Origin: Sanderia malayensis
Taxonomy: Eukaryota; Cnidaria; Scyphozoa; Semaeostomeae; Pelagiidae
NCBI GenBank assembly: GCA_013076295.1
Contig: RQOL01000786.1
Coordinates: 165,199 to 229,198, forward strand
Reading direction: 5' to 3'
DNA length: 64,000 bases
Positions 9,532 to 19,803 of the stretch are shown here, piece by piece; the first letter of the stretch is position 1, and the number at the start of each line of letters is the position of its first letter. Below the pieces are notes generated by a model. That model had not been told where the DNA came from, made no database searches, and worked only from the letters and a program-made list of their open reading frames with translations. Position numbers and translations under genes: made by a program.

Positions 9532-9960
9532 TTAAAAATGTAGATTGTCAAGCATACCCGAATAAATTGAGAGGTCATTAATTGTTGTTTCGTCCTCATC
9601 TGAATTGCCTTGAGCGTTAATCCATTGGATTGTTGCCTTCTGCTTGAGAAATCTTTGAGCAGCGCTGATAAATTTTCTATCGGCTGGGTGTTGGAACGTT
9701 CAGTTTCGCTTCTCCATCACCATCACCATCGTTATCTTTGTTCGTAAATCATCGAATATCTTACGAAATTCTTGTTTGATTTGTTCGTCTTTCCACATTT
9801 CATCGATTTCAAATGTTTGTGATAAGTCCGCTGTTGAACATCCTTGCTCTGCCGCTTGAAACATGCAGAGCAAATAGTATGGCTTGGGAACAGCCCTTCT
9901 TTTGTGATATACGTAGCAGCGCATGATGTTTAACATGAAATGTTCACTCGTCGATAGCAA
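9532..9960 (-). pseudogene. Unknown protein interrupted by one TGA codon
   Basis: The ATG at 9958-9960 opens 86 codons up to TGA at 9700-9702. The same frame then continues 55 more codons to TAA at 9532-9534 (143 codon positions in all). The continuation is normal-looking protein (ADRKFISAAQRFLKQKATIQ, then an acidic tail), so the TGA looks like a recent nonsense change, possibly from CGA. The first part holds Cys residues and an acidic helix (DEMWKDEQIKQEFRKIFDDL). I recognise no family. It is divergently oriented to the gene at 10889, across a repeat-rich promoter region. Confidence 0.6.
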
Positions 9961-9984
9961 AATTAGAAGTGAGTAAAATGTTGA

Positions 9985-10340
9985 AGTTAGAAAATGTATT
10001 TATGCACTTTCTAACTTCAACATTTGAAAATTCAGATCGAATGATGAGCTTCACTTCAACACGTGAAAATTAGGATCGAATAATGAGCGCATGATTTCAG
10101 ACCGTACGATGAGCGCGTGATGTTAAAAATAAGGATATGACCTGGTCAAAATGTCAATAATCTGCAAGGCGGACAAAGGACAGGTATACACTTTCTAACT
10201 TCAACATTTGAAAATTCAGATCGAATGATGAGCTTCACTTCAACACGTGAAAATTCAGATCGAAATATGAGCGGCTGATGTTACAAATAAGGACACAATG
10301 ACCTGGCCAAAATGTCAATAATCTGGAAGGAGGACAAAGG
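9985..10340. repeat. Duplicated ~180-bp upstream segment
   Basis: A block starting CTTTCTAACTTCAACATTTG at about 10007 recurs at about 10191. Both are followed by AAAATTCAGATCGAATGATG, a shared CAACACGTGAAAAT (E-box-like CACGTG) and a segment ending CAAAATGTCAATAATCTG. The duplication sits between two divergent genes and is likely regulatory or replicative rather than coding. Confidence 0.75.
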
Positions 10341-10359
10341 ACAGGTGAATTTTGACATC

Positions 10360-10800
10360 GTGCCATGTCAGAAAAAGAAGAAGGAGATGTGAACTTTGAA
10401 ATCGTACCATGTCAGACAAAGGAGATGTGAACTTTGAAATCATACTATGCCAGACAAAGGAGATGTGAACTTTGAAATCATACCATGTTGGACAAAGGAG
10501 ATGTGGACTTTGAAATCATACAATGCTGGACAAAGGAGATGTGAACTTTGAGATCATACAATGTCGGACAAAGGAGATGTGAACTTTGAAATCATACTAT
10601 GCCAGACAAAGGAGATGTGAACTTTGAAATCATACCATGTTGGACAAAGGAGATGTGGACTTTGAAATCATACAATGCTGGACAAAGGAGATGTGAACTT
10701 TGAAATCATACCCTGCCAGACAAAGGAGATGTGAACTTTGAAATCATACCATGTCGGACAAAGGAGATGTGAACTTTGAAATCGTACCATGCCAGACAAT
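10360..10800. repeat. 38-bp tandem repeat with higher-order pattern
   Basis: About 11 copies of a 38-bp unit (GACAAAGGAGATGTGAACTT then TGAAATCATACnATGnnn) lie head to tail. Variants recur in blocks: the series ctatgcca, ccatgttg, caatgctg (with GTGGAC) repeats, which gives an approximately 152-bp higher-order period. It lies directly upstream of the gene at 10889, and could be a promoter-proximal enhancer or an origin-like array. Confidence 0.85.
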
Positions 10801-10888
10801 GGAGACAACAATTGTAAAAACCGCATAAATAAGCGAGTATGAGCATGAACCGATCAGATAAACTTCACAAGCGAAGGAAAGAGGACGT

Positions 10889-11992
10889 ATGATGCCGTTG
10901 ATGAAGAAATTTGGTGAAGACAGCCGAAGCTTTCAAGACGAAGGCATGGTGAACTTCGCAGAATATTCAACAGATGAACAAAAGACTATCTGCATAGTGG
11001 TATCGTATCAATTTACAAATGTGATTGCAGAAATTATCCAAGGTGAACTATCATTTCCAGTTAAAATTAAGAAATCGGTTTCAGAGCTTAGAGTTAAAAT
11101 GGGATTTACCGTTTTCATAGATCAATTTGTTAATTCAACATATGCGTTAAAAGTAAGAGATATAATGAACATTCTAAGCTTTTATAATAAGGAAAAGCGG
11201 GATGAGGAACAACTTATGAGATTTTATCGTAATGAATTATTAGTGTGTATGAAAAAGAAGGGATTTACAGAAATGCAAATATGTCTTGTTAGAATTATGT
11301 ATCCGAAGGGTAGTCAGGTAGAAAAAATGAAGCATTTTTATGTAAATACGGACTTTGATGTTATCAGCCATAAAGTAGATGACGGTAAAGTAGAGCAAGC
11401 AGTAGTAGGAAAAATTAAGAAGAAGAAAGAGATCAAATCGGTAGATAATGATCGTGTAAGTAAACGAGTAAAAGTAGAAAAACCACGTGAAACAAAGGAA
11501 GTAAAGGCGATTAATGAAAAACCAAAGGATCCACGAAGGAGACCAGCCGAACATGCAAAGTGTAAATTAAAAACATTTAGTAATATTGTGAAGATAAAAC
11601 CTGTTTCGAGAAGTGTACCGAGAGTTCCCACGGAATCAATGAGGAACTTTGAAACAGAAGTCAACCCGAGCTCGTTTGTAGTGGATGAAGTTAAAGTGTC
11701 AGATGATGCGAATGAAGCCGACAATGCTATATCGAATATATTCGATGACATATTGCCCCCAACAGGGGTGTTTGAAGAGTTTAGTATAAGTGATATCGTT
11801 TTTCCGAATGACCCGCCAGCTCCTCCACCCTCAGCGCCTGAGGTAAACGAAAGCGGAAAGAATCAGACTGCGAATCAGAAGTTTAGAACAAGTGGAAAAG
11901 GAGCGAATTTTTTGAAACTAATGCAACAAGACAGAGCTCTGCGACTCTCATCATCATCAGACTCATCCTCGGATTTGTCGGATTGTGAGTGA
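10889..11992 (+). CDS. Unknown protein with folded N-terminus and disordered Ser/Asp tail
   Basis: The frame is intact at 367 codons. Residues 1-150 look globular (alpha/beta, FAEYSTDEQKTICIVVSY; CMKKKGFTEMQICLVRIMY). Residues about 165-250 are Lys/Arg-rich with likely nuclear signals (KIKKKKEIK; SKRVKVEKPR). Then comes an acidic/proline region (PPAPPPSAPE) and a C-terminus of Ser/Asp (LSSSSDSSSDLSDCE). That layout resembles transcription or replication cofactors, but no catalytic motif is seen. A TATA-like CATAAATAAG lies near 10826, downstream of the 38-bp repeats. I recognise no family. Being unbroken among many broken genes makes it a candidate for a functional accessory gene of the virus-like element. 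Confidence 0.65.
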   Translation: MMPLMKKFGEDSRSFQDEGMVNFAEYSTDEQKTICIVVSYQFTNVIAEIIQGELSFPVKIKKSVSELRVKMGFTVFIDQFVNSTYALKVRDIMNILSFYNKEKRDEEQLMRFYRNELLVCMKKKGFTEMQICLVRIMYPKGSQVEKMKHFYVNTDFDVISHKVDDGKVEQAVVGKIKKKKEIKSVDNDRVSKRVKVEKPRETKEVKAINEKPKDPRRRPAEHAKCKLKTFSNIVKIKPVSRSVPRVPTESMRNFETEVNPSSFVVDEVKVSDDANEADNAISNIFDDILPPTGVFEEFSISDIVFPNDPPAPPPSAPEVNESGKNQTANQKFRTSGKGANFLKLMQQDRALRLSSSSDSSSDLSDCE

Positions 11993-12121
11993 AAACAAAA
12001 TGAGTCTATAAAGTAATGCTGGTAGATTTAAAAATAATTTGAGAAAAAAATGTATATAGGTATATGATATGAAATGGTTAGTGAAAAAAGTATCAAATGT
12101 TGTGTTATTGTGTTGAACTCT

Positions 12122-12357
12122 ATGGAATTGCTTGACGGAGAAGGGGAAATGTTGAAAAGTATATGCAGAACAGAAGATGAAAGTACATATTTGAAAAGCG
12201 CGCTCATTTTTTAAAAAACCTGTTTGGAGTATAAAAAATGGATAGATGTAGATATGATAAAAGAATTGCATGCGTATGTGATGGGAAATGAAACGAGTTC
12301 GGGGGTGTCATGAAATCAACAATGTGCTGTATTTGAAGGAGAAGAGATAGTGTACTG
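12122..12357 (+). pseudogene. Fic-domain protein, copy 3, 5' half (split by a transposon)
   Basis: The reading frame from ATG 12122 aligns with Fic copies 1 and 2: MLKSIC matches MLHSIL, WIDVDMIKELHAYVMG matches the TDMVKETHEF region, and EGEEIVYC matches SETEIIEYC. Two in-frame stops are present (TAA 12212-12214, TGA 12311-12313). The frame is cut at the codon TGT by the transposon at 12358-16984, and resumes in phase at 16985. This is a diverged paralogue of the copies at 641-1169 and 22103-22613, facing the same way as the TRAF/MATH gene. Confidence 0.75.
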
Positions 12358-12375
12358 TATAGCGCGCCGTCCCGG

Positions 12376-12546
12376 AAAAAATTATGTGTGGTGTGCATGC
12401 AGAAATTTGTGTTGTGTGTTCCCATATTTTGTGCGGCGTGTGTGCACATTTGTGCGGCGTGTGTGCAACATTGTGTGGTGTGTGTGCAACTTTGTGCGGC
12501 GGGTGTATGCGCTTTTGTGTCGTGTGTGTATGCAGTTTTGTGTAGT
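12376..12546. repeat. Subterminal short tandem repeats, left arm
   Basis: A TGTGCGGCGTGTGTGCAACTT-like unit is repeated about seven times. It is the inverse complement of the array near the right end (16530-16960). Such subterminal arrays often serve as transposase-binding regions; here that is inference. Cys-rich open frames across this region are repeat artefacts. Confidence 0.8.
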
Positions 12547-12618
12547 TCAAATCGAAAAGTTTTGTCATTAGCTTTTTCAAGCCTTGCACATGTGGTGATC
12601 GTGATTTGATTGTGAAAT

Positions 12619-15167
12619 GTGAACGAAATCAAAATGGCTCGTGACGAGAGAGCAGCAGAGGAAGCAAACGCACGACTTGGCAGTTTGCTCAGGGCTGTTT
12701 CATCAGCCAGAAGCCTCACCACACTAAGCCCGGCAACGACGCCGGCTGACATGAATGCCTACTTGGAGCAAGCTTTCCCTACTTTTCGTGGGGGACAGCA
12801 GCTTCAACAAGAACAACACCCTCTTGGCCTACCAAGTTTGCCGTCCCAAGAACCTGGGCCTAGTACAAGTATGGCAACACCCCGAAATGTCATGCCTAGC
12901 CGGAGGGTAAGTGTTTATTTTGTAGACCTTTACTTGGTTGTGAATGAAGGTTTGTTTTTTATTGGCCCGGACTGGCATTGTCTGCCAAGTATCTGTCATG
13001 TCCTCAGAGGCTTTTCGCTTTCTTCCCATAATTTTCAAATAAAATGTTATATTCGACCCCACCCACCCACACCCTTCATACAACTCAAAAATTTACTTGA
13101 TAGCCCTAAAGAGATTTTACAATTATTTCCCACCCCTCTTCCCAGGAAAATCTTCAATATAGTTAAATGCACTGAGATCTTTTCTTTTTTTTCTAATTTG
13201 TCTAATATATATATTTCTTGCTTCCCTCCCAAAAAGATACTTAATGTCTGTTCCCTTAAATGTTTTTTTTTTCATAGCCAACTTTTCAAAGTCGTGTTCA
13301 AAGAAGGTCGACCAACAATAGTTGTACAAGACATACAAAGAATGTAAAAGTAGAAAAGGATAAGACCTATGTAAAGGATGTGATTCTTCTTCCATCACCA
13401 GCTACAAAGGTTATTCCAAAGGGTAAAGAAAGGGAGCGTTTATTCAGTTCAGGGTTTGTTCTGTCAAGCTTTAACTTGAACACTACTGAAAATGAAGATA
13501 CCATTAGGAACAAGTTAGAGGAAGGCTTCAAGGATGTGTTGCGTGGGATAAGCTCCTTTAGAAAATTTGAATTTGTCAGAGCTGTTGAGAGGTCAATTGT
13601 ACCCATTAAAATAGCCAGTGAACTAAATGGTAGAGCTATTTATAGCATTGTAGGGCAAAGGGAAAGACCTATTTACATTCAAGCATGTGAAGATATCAGC
13701 TGGCGTGTGAACTCCAATTCACATATATTTGACTCAGGATCTGAAGCAGATGAATCTACTGATGAGATTTTGTCAACCACTGCATTTACAGTAGATAGTC
13801 AAGTGCAAAGAGAGAATGAAATAGATGTTGGGTCTGCTGAGGACAAGCAAGAATGCCCATTTTGTCACAATAGTTTTCCTACCAGTGTTCTTGCAGCTCA
13901 TGCAAACTCCTGCATAGATTTAGTTGATATCTCAACAAGCATGGTTGCAGGGGAGTCCACAGATAGTGTTGTTCATGACCTGCTAACTTCCGTGTTACCA
14001 GACAAGAAAGAACTGCCACAATCTTTGGATGACTGCCTGAGAATGAGAGAAAAAGAATTTGTTGCCCTAAAGAAAACTGCAGTTGCTGTTCGAATAAAAA
14101 AGGCATACTCAGATGCTGTGCAGAAGTTTAAGTTGTTCTTCGACAAAGCACCCCTGGGGCCTATCTCTATCGAATTTATTGGAGAAGTTGCAGTTGACGA
14201 TGGTGGGCCTTTGCGGGAGTTTTTTACAATAATCTTTGAATCTGCTCCAGGACATGTTTTGACTGGCAATGAAAATAACTATACACTTTGTCACGATGCA
14301 CACAAATTAGAGAGGAAAGAATATGAAATATATGGGAAGTTTGCTGCAGCAAGTCTTCTTCAAGGTGGTCCAGGACCACATATCTGGTGCAGACCCCTCA
14401 CACAATATGTGTTGGGGATAGAACCCAAGATTGTATTGGAGGACATCCCTGATTATGAGGTTCAACAAAAACTTTTGCACATACAGCGATGTACAAATTA
14501 AGAAGAATTCAGCGTCCTTATAGATGCTTTGGATGAAAGATTTGACGCTGGCTACAACAAACCCATAGTTAGTATTATGGATAAGGATGATATCATCATG
14601 AAATTATCTCGATACTATGTCATTTCAAGACAGTTGGAAGAGATCCAGCAAATGTGTAAAGGTTTGAATAGCTTCGGACTACTCGACAGCCTGAAAGATT
14701 TTGCTGATAGTGCTATAGCAGAGTTTGTCTATGACCCAAAAACTTTGAAGTCTTCGCTCATAAAAAACATGTACCAAGTTGAGTATTCCAAGACAGGCAC
14801 TGAGGAAAGAGATAGGGAAGAAGATCTGATTTACCAGTGGTATCAATTTCTAGATGAATTGAATGCTGGAATGGAAAAAGAGGTCATGTTGCATGACATA
14901 GATGCACCACATGGACAAGTGCGCAAAATTGGTCTGCAAGCTGTTCTCCGCTTCTTGACAGGCAGCAGTTATCCACCAGTTACATTTAAGAAAGAGAAAG
15001 TTGGACAGGTGATATTTTTACATGGCTGCTCAGCTGGCAGAAGGATTTCTGCCAGCACATGCTTGGTCAGAATTATGTTTCCTGTCAACGAAAGATATAT
15101 GGGAGAATCATTTTCAAGCAGTTTTGCTGAGGACATCATAGAGGGTCCAGGATTTGGGCTTGTCTAA
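12619..15167 (+). pseudogene. HECT-type E3 ubiquitin ligase-like protein (one intron, one in-frame stop)
   Basis: Exon 1 runs 12619-12906 and ends at a GTAAGT donor. Exon 2 starts at 13279 after a long pyrimidine tract and CATAG. The junction is phase 0 and the frame continues cleanly. Order: Ser/Thr/Pro-rich N-terminus, a C2HC zinc finger at about 13854-13915 (CPFCHNSF...AHANSC, UBZ/CCHC-like), then the HECT N-lobe (VAVDDGGPLREFF at about 14188) and C-lobe. The catalytic Cys lies in SASTCLVRIMFP (codon about 15060), followed by EGPGFGL. One TAA at 14499-14501 splits the N- and C-lobe in the same frame. HECT ligases pass ubiquitin from E2 through the active Cys to a substrate. Transposons carrying such genes presumably use them against host proteins or to control transposase; this is inference. 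Confidence 0.85.
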
Positions 15168-15320
15168 GGACTACATATTATATTTCTTGGATTTCCGTTT
15201 CAGATCTTACCAGTCACTGTTATGTTATGTTATGTTATGTTCTGATACAAGTTTTGTTTTGCATAAATTGTTACAAATGATTACTTATAATGACAGTCCC
15301 GATGCTTTTTAAAATTATTA
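15168..15320. other. Intergenic gap with TATGT microsatellite
   Basis: Convergent 3' ends of the HECT gene and the transposase flank this gap. It holds four TATGT-type repeats near 15218-15240 and no gene. Confidence 0.6.
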
Positions 15321-16369
15321 TCATTTTGGTAATTGCACAATTTGTTGGTACAAAGATATACCGTAATGACCATCGTCTTCCAATGGGTCTATTTCCTCTA
15401 AAATCTGTGTTTGATGGTCGTCGATGTGCACATTAATGTCTGGCACAGTGACATCATTGCGCGTCCTTATTTCTATGCTGTTTGCCGCATAATCAACTCC
15501 ATATGTTTCCGGGTCGATGTCAGTTTCAAACTGCAGCAATGTCCTATCTATCGGGTGGCTATATATTCCTTCAGTCCACAATTGAATTGGGCTCTTGGAT
15601 TGTGCTGTTCGCAGGGAATGACTATTCCACTGCGCTAGGAACATTTCCAATGCTCTGTTCAATCACGGAACAAAAATGTATTCTAATGCAAAGAGATGAA
15701 TCTCATTTAAGGGCTCCAACAGTTCCTTGTCTTCCATCCAAAAAAATATTTCACAGAAGATACTTGTAACATATTCGTTTACGTCCTTCCACAACCGTTC
15801 TATCCTCTGATTGTGGACTGATCTGCCCGTTAGGACTGGCTTTCTTTCAGTTCCAAACCTATTTAGCATAAGTCTTGCAATGTCCACATTTTCCATGCCT
15901 TGGTCAGTCCTCTCCATCTTTGCACGTTTAAACCTTTTGCTCTCAAGGCCCCTTGCATCATTCTTTCTCCACTATTGGGCGAAAAACACATGATTTAGTG
16001 TACTTCTTCATCAAGTACGTCATCAGACATATCTGTAAAGTCAGTATCGTGAAAATCTACAAAAGATTGTCTTTTGTTGTACAAGGTACGAAGGCTTAAG
16101 CCTAGAAGTTTTGCAATGTTCGTCCAGCTCATACCAATTGATCGGAGACCTTCAACTTGTTGTTGATCAATCTCGAAACTTGGTCTACCTTGTTCACCAG
16201 TGTAAACTTGGAGACAATTTTTCACCCTTGCAGTTGACTGCTGTCGTTCAACAAGCTCGCTAAAAAAATTTACTTGATCATCAATGTAATTTGCCAAAAA
16301 ATTAACATTACTTCTTTGTTCTTCTCCTAAATCAAATGTGACACTGACTTCTTGTAGGAGCAGAACCAT
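15321..16369 (-). pseudogene. Integrase-fold (rve/DDE) transposase, internally deleted
   Basis: The N-terminal part (15995-16369) has a helix-turn-helix: GRPSFEIDQQQVEGLRSIGM then SWTNIAKLLGLSLRTLYNKR. The 15663-15917 fragment has RTDQGMENVD (second catalytic Asp) and GRSVHNQRIERLWKDV (catalytic Glu). The 15321-15662 fragment is the C-terminal region (AQWNSHSLRTAQSKSPIQLW). The stretch that should hold the first catalytic Asp is missing: a fragment like RMMQGALRAKGL (about 15920-15950) joins almost directly to the second Asp. Together with stops and frameshifts this makes the element non-autonomous. The pattern matches an animal transposase family I recall with the order HTH, rve core, conserved NERIERLWRDV. 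Confidence 0.82.
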
Positions 16370-16529
16370 AGCGTTAGCTCGTTGAAGAACTCGGCAAATA
16401 GTAGAATCGTCGTTTCACATCAGATTCATATTGAGAGACGGAAGAATAGCTCGACACAGAGAAAGAGCATCAAGGGCAATATTCGCCATTTTGTAGTTAA
16501 TGCAGGGTGCCTAGACGTTTCCAGAATTA

Positions 16530-16962
16530 CACGACACAAAGCTGCATACACACACAGTACAAAACTGCATACACACACGACACAAAACTCATACACGCAA
16601 GATACAAAACTGCATAAACACACGATACAAAATTGCATACACAGCGCACAAAACTGCATACACACACGACACAAAACTGCATACACACACGACACAAAAC
16701 TGCATACACACGGCACAAAACTGCATACACACGACACAAAACACATACACACAAGATACAAAACTGCATACACACCGCACAAAGCTGCATACACACGCGA
16801 CACAAAACTGCATACACACACGACACCAAACACATACACACAAGATACAAAACTGCATACACACCGCACAAAACTGCATCCACACCGCACAAAGGTGCAT
16901 ACACACCGCACAAAATATGGGCACCCACCACACACAGTTCTGCATGCACACCACACATAATT
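16530..16962. repeat. Subterminal short tandem repeats, right arm
   Basis: About 18-20 copies of a 20-25 bp unit (CACACGACACAAAACTGCAT and variants) lie just inside the right terminal inverted repeat. It is the inverse of the shorter left array. Cys- or His-rich open frames across it are artefacts. Confidence 0.85.
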
Positions 16963-16984
16963 TTTGCCGGGACGGCGCGCCATA

Positions 16985-17234
16985 GTACTGTCATCCAGAT
17001 CAAATTGAGTTAGAATTGCAAAGTCTCATAGGACAACAGAAAATGATACGACCGCTTGAGTTTATAATGAAATTTTTGTGGATTCACCCTTTCGCAGACG
17101 GCAATGGACGAGTAGCGAAATTAATATATTTTTTCCTGTCAGAAGAAGTGAAAATTTGGCATGATCAAAAAGAGTTTATTAGTGTATGTAGAGAGTATCA
17201 AAAAAGGTGGGTGGGAGGGAAAATAAGTAAGTGA
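16985..17234 (+). pseudogene. Fic-domain protein, copy 3, 3' half
   Basis: This resumes the frame broken at 12357 after the duplicated GTACTG. The segment HPDQIELELQ matches the KPDGIEILLN region of copy 1. The signature HPFADGNGRVAK is at about 17086-17121, with His, Asp, Asn, Gly and Arg all present. The C-terminus is shorter than in copy 1. Both parts together would give a minimal Fic domain, so the catalytic motif was intact when the transposon landed. Confidence 0.8.
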
Positions 17235-17478
17235 TTGATAGTGAAAACGAATAATATGTCAATCACGTACAGTATAAAGAAGCTAGAGTATAAAAAGAAG
17301 AAGAATAGAATCAGATCACCATGCCTGCAAACGGGTGTTGTCTGACAGGAGAGAAACTCTATCACTCAGCTCATAGATCATTTCTACCAGCGCCACTTCC
17401 CATTTTCCATGTAAATGTAATTGTTCTTTAAGTTTTATTTATCCATCAGAATCAGTAGGGCATGTGAGGTAAAAATCA
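17235..17478. other. Short intergenic region between convergent genes
   Basis: Fic copy 3 (plus) and the penton-like gene (minus) converge here. No gene is seen. The usual Polinton genes for protein-primed DNA polymerase, major capsid protein and protease are absent from the window, and this is one place where such a block could have been deleted. Confidence 0.4.
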
Positions 17479-18542
17479 TTAATCATCTTTAAGGAATGAT
17501 AAATCAATTTGACAATTTTCTTCAAATTTATCTGATATATCTTCCAGAGTATCCCAGTTAATAATTTTAATATCGAATGACTTTATGTTAGATCTTGTTA
17601 CTCTATACGTTGCTGGATTTATAGTTGATCTGTGAATTGATTTTGAATCGTCAATAACTAGCCCCAATAGAGGAACAGCATCCTTACTTATAATGAAATT
17701 GCAACAAACAGCAAACACTTTTTCACTCTCATCTTTTTCTTTTTTCTTTAGCAAGATAGTTGCTTTCCAATAGATCACATTCTACATTTATAGAAGTATG
17801 TTCATTTAGATGAACACCGTCCTTTATTCTGCTTAAGCAGTTTATCTTTCCTCCAGTCAGCGAGTCACCATCTGTCTTCTTTTTGTAAACAATCAGTTTC
17901 ATTGTTTGACTGGATTCTATACTATCAGAAATCTTGTAGTGAAAGTATTTGACTATTGAGCCATTTGGTAAAGTGTGCGTGACCTGATCTTCTAAACCAA
18001 GAAAATGTGCCAAAGGTCTTGAAAATGTTATTAAAAGTGCACTAGCATATCTCCGTCTTTTACCTCCATGAGTTGCAAAGCCTAATGTTTTCAAATCATC
18101 TTTCATTTCAAACTGTATCTTTCCATCAATTAATGATACTGATAACATGTTTTTTAATATGTACCCAAATTCAGGGAAATCCAAGACTCTATCATTGAAA
18201 CGTGTTTTGAATTCATAATACATCAGAGTATTATCACGGGTTTCGATAATTTCTTTATCAAGACGGATCTTTTCATAGAAAAAACCATCTGTACCCCAAG
18301 AAATCAATTGTCCATCTTCATCGGTAATAGTCACATACTCGTTGGAAATTGAAAACCAGTATTGATCATGTAATGATTTTTCTCCTCTATCTGGCAGCGT
18401 CATTTGTAGTAATGCCATTTCCCATTTTCTTTTATTGTTTAATTGAAAAACGTGAGGTAAATCAACTGTGAAATCTACTAGTTTAATCTATCAGTAACAA
18501 ATCCCGAAGGAAGAACCAAGTCAAACTCTTCATCAATCATAT
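17479..18542 (-). pseudogene. Polinton penton-like (minor capsid) protein
   Basis: The N-terminal region (18420-18542) encodes FDLVLPSGF, FTVDLPHVFQL and KWEMALLQMTLPD. This is the typical start of Polinton minor capsid/penton proteins, with a strand pairing a short hydrophobic motif to a W-E-(V/M)-AL motif. The body at 17729-18418 is mainly beta (FPEFGYILKNMLSVSLIDGK; FSRPLAHFLGL; GSIVKYFHY). A frameshift near 17750 and stops near 18480-18500 break it. In complete elements this protein forms the capsid vertices. It lies next to the integrase and ATPase genes on the same strand, as in other Polintons. The assignment rests on motif pattern and neighbours. Confidence 0.7.
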
Positions 18543-18599
18543 TGTCTCTAATTGACTTTCAGCTACCCATCATCACACTGGGAGGATACCTCTCCACCT

Positions 18600-19577
18600 G
18601 ATTAAATAGAAGTGTTTACCTCTTTTTTCTTAGTTCCACACTTGCTCAACGACGAAGGTTTTTGGAAGATACACATGTTGTAGCTCCTCTTTATAGAAGC
18701 GATCATCTATCTCTTCATCTTGAGATCTTCAATTTTATACATTACTGGATACCTTTCTTTAAATACTTGCTAATCTTGAATATTTCTTCAGTAAAATTTG
18801 TAAATAACCTTTCTTAAACATTCTCTTCTTCAACTCAGTCTTACATAATCTCCAATTTTAAAGATCTTTTTATTTTTTTAGTTTCTTTTTTAAACAGCTT
18901 TTTTTCGGACAGTGCTCACATTGTTTGGATTAACTTCACAAGGTCTCGTACCAATAGATCTATGATAGGTATTGTTGTAAGAATCAACAAAATCTTGTAG
19001 ATTATCAATATATCTTAACGTATTTTAGCTGTGAAGTATCTATACATTCTTCCTTTAAGTGTTCTATGAATCTTTCCACAATTGCTGCCTTACATCATTA
19101 TTTGCAATGTAAAAATCGATATCGTTTTTCTTCAGCAAAGCTTGAAATTCTTTGTTTAAAAACTCAGTACCTTTATCAGATCGTACCTTTTTGGGCTTTC
19201 TTTCCAACAAAATTTCTTTAAAAGCATCGACAATTTCCTTTGCTGTTTTTCTTTTCAGAGGCTTTACCCAAGCATACTGCTAAAAGTATCAATACAGCAT
19301 AATAGAAATGTAATGTTGTTGTTTTCTTTTTTCAAATATGCCATATCAACAAGATCGCATTCCCATAAATAATCAATGTTATTAGTTAGTATCCGCTCAC
19401 GTTTAAGTTCCTCCTACTTGGTCTGTGCAATGAATATGCAAGACTAGTTTTACTCCACTCTTTAACATCTTTTCTTGTTAGATTAGGAATTACTTTTTTA
19501 AATTCCCTGTATGCTTTATCTAAACCTCCAAAAGAACCCGGAACAGAAGGATCAGAATATAACTTTTCTAGATTCAT
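18600..19577 (-). pseudogene. Polinton retroviral-type integrase
   Basis: The N-terminal part (19386-19577) carries LYSDPSVPGSFGGLDKAYRE and LTRKDVKEWSKTSLAYSLH, the zinc-less N-terminal domain typical of Polinton integrases. In the core the three acidic residues are visible: WECDLVDM (about 19355), VRSDKGTEF (about 19170) and AAIVERFIEHLK (about 19075). A C-terminal KIGDYVRLS...DDRFYKEELQ segment (about 18680-18860) is the SH3/chromo-like tail. Frameshifts near 19280 and 19095 and others inactivate the gene. The enzyme would insert the linear element with a 6-bp duplication. Confidence 0.85.
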
Positions 19578-19596
19578 AACAAATCAATTAATATTT

Positions 19597-19803
19597 CTAA
19601 CAATTTATCATTTGTAGAGTTTTCTTCCGTCGTCTGTATGTTCTTTTCCTTTTGCCACCTGATAGACGCTTTTTAGGCTTTCTTCCTTTATTTATGATCT
19701 TTTTGGGCTTTTTCTTCGCCGGTTCATCAACAGTTGGAAATGATTCGCTAGGTTGTATGATTATCTTTTCAAAAGAAGTCATTTTTGCTGTTTTCATAAA
19801 CAT
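19597..19803 (-). CDS. Small, very basic protein
   Basis: The frame is 68 codons: a short acidic/hydrophobic N-terminus, then AKKKPKKIINKGRKPKKRLS and GGKRKRTYRRRKK. It lies between the ATPase and the integrase and overlaps the ATPase end by 35 nt. Size, charge and position suggest a DNA-binding core protein or a separated piece of a neighbour; no family is recognised. Confidence 0.5.
   Translation of the reverse strand: MFMKTAKMTSFEKIIIQPSESFPTVDEPAKKKPKKIINKGRKPKKRLSGGKRKRTYRRRKKTLQMINC

Larger units (their letters stand above)
12358..16984. mobile_element. HECT-carrying DNA transposon with integrase-like transposase (IS3EU-like)
   Basis: The element starts TATAGCGCGCCGTCCCGG and ends with the inverse CCGGGACGGCGCGCCATA; the inverted repeats continue through AAAATTATGTGTGGTGTGCA. 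It is flanked by an exact 6-bp duplication GTACTG at 12352-12357 and 16985-16990, and lies in the middle of a Fic gene. It carries arrays of short CACACGACACAAAACTGCATA-type repeats next to both ends, a plus-strand HECT-ligase gene with an intron, and a minus-strand integrase-fold transposase lacking part of its core. The rve-type transposase and 6-bp duplication recall the IS3EU superfamily, but I cannot exclude another integrase-related group. Confidence 0.87.

Noticed and set aside
16382..17003. Several overlapping Cys/Val-rich or His/Thr-rich frames on both strands (also at 12308-12609)
   Set aside because: They follow the subterminal CACACGACACAAAACTGCATA repeats in every frame; no independent protein signal.
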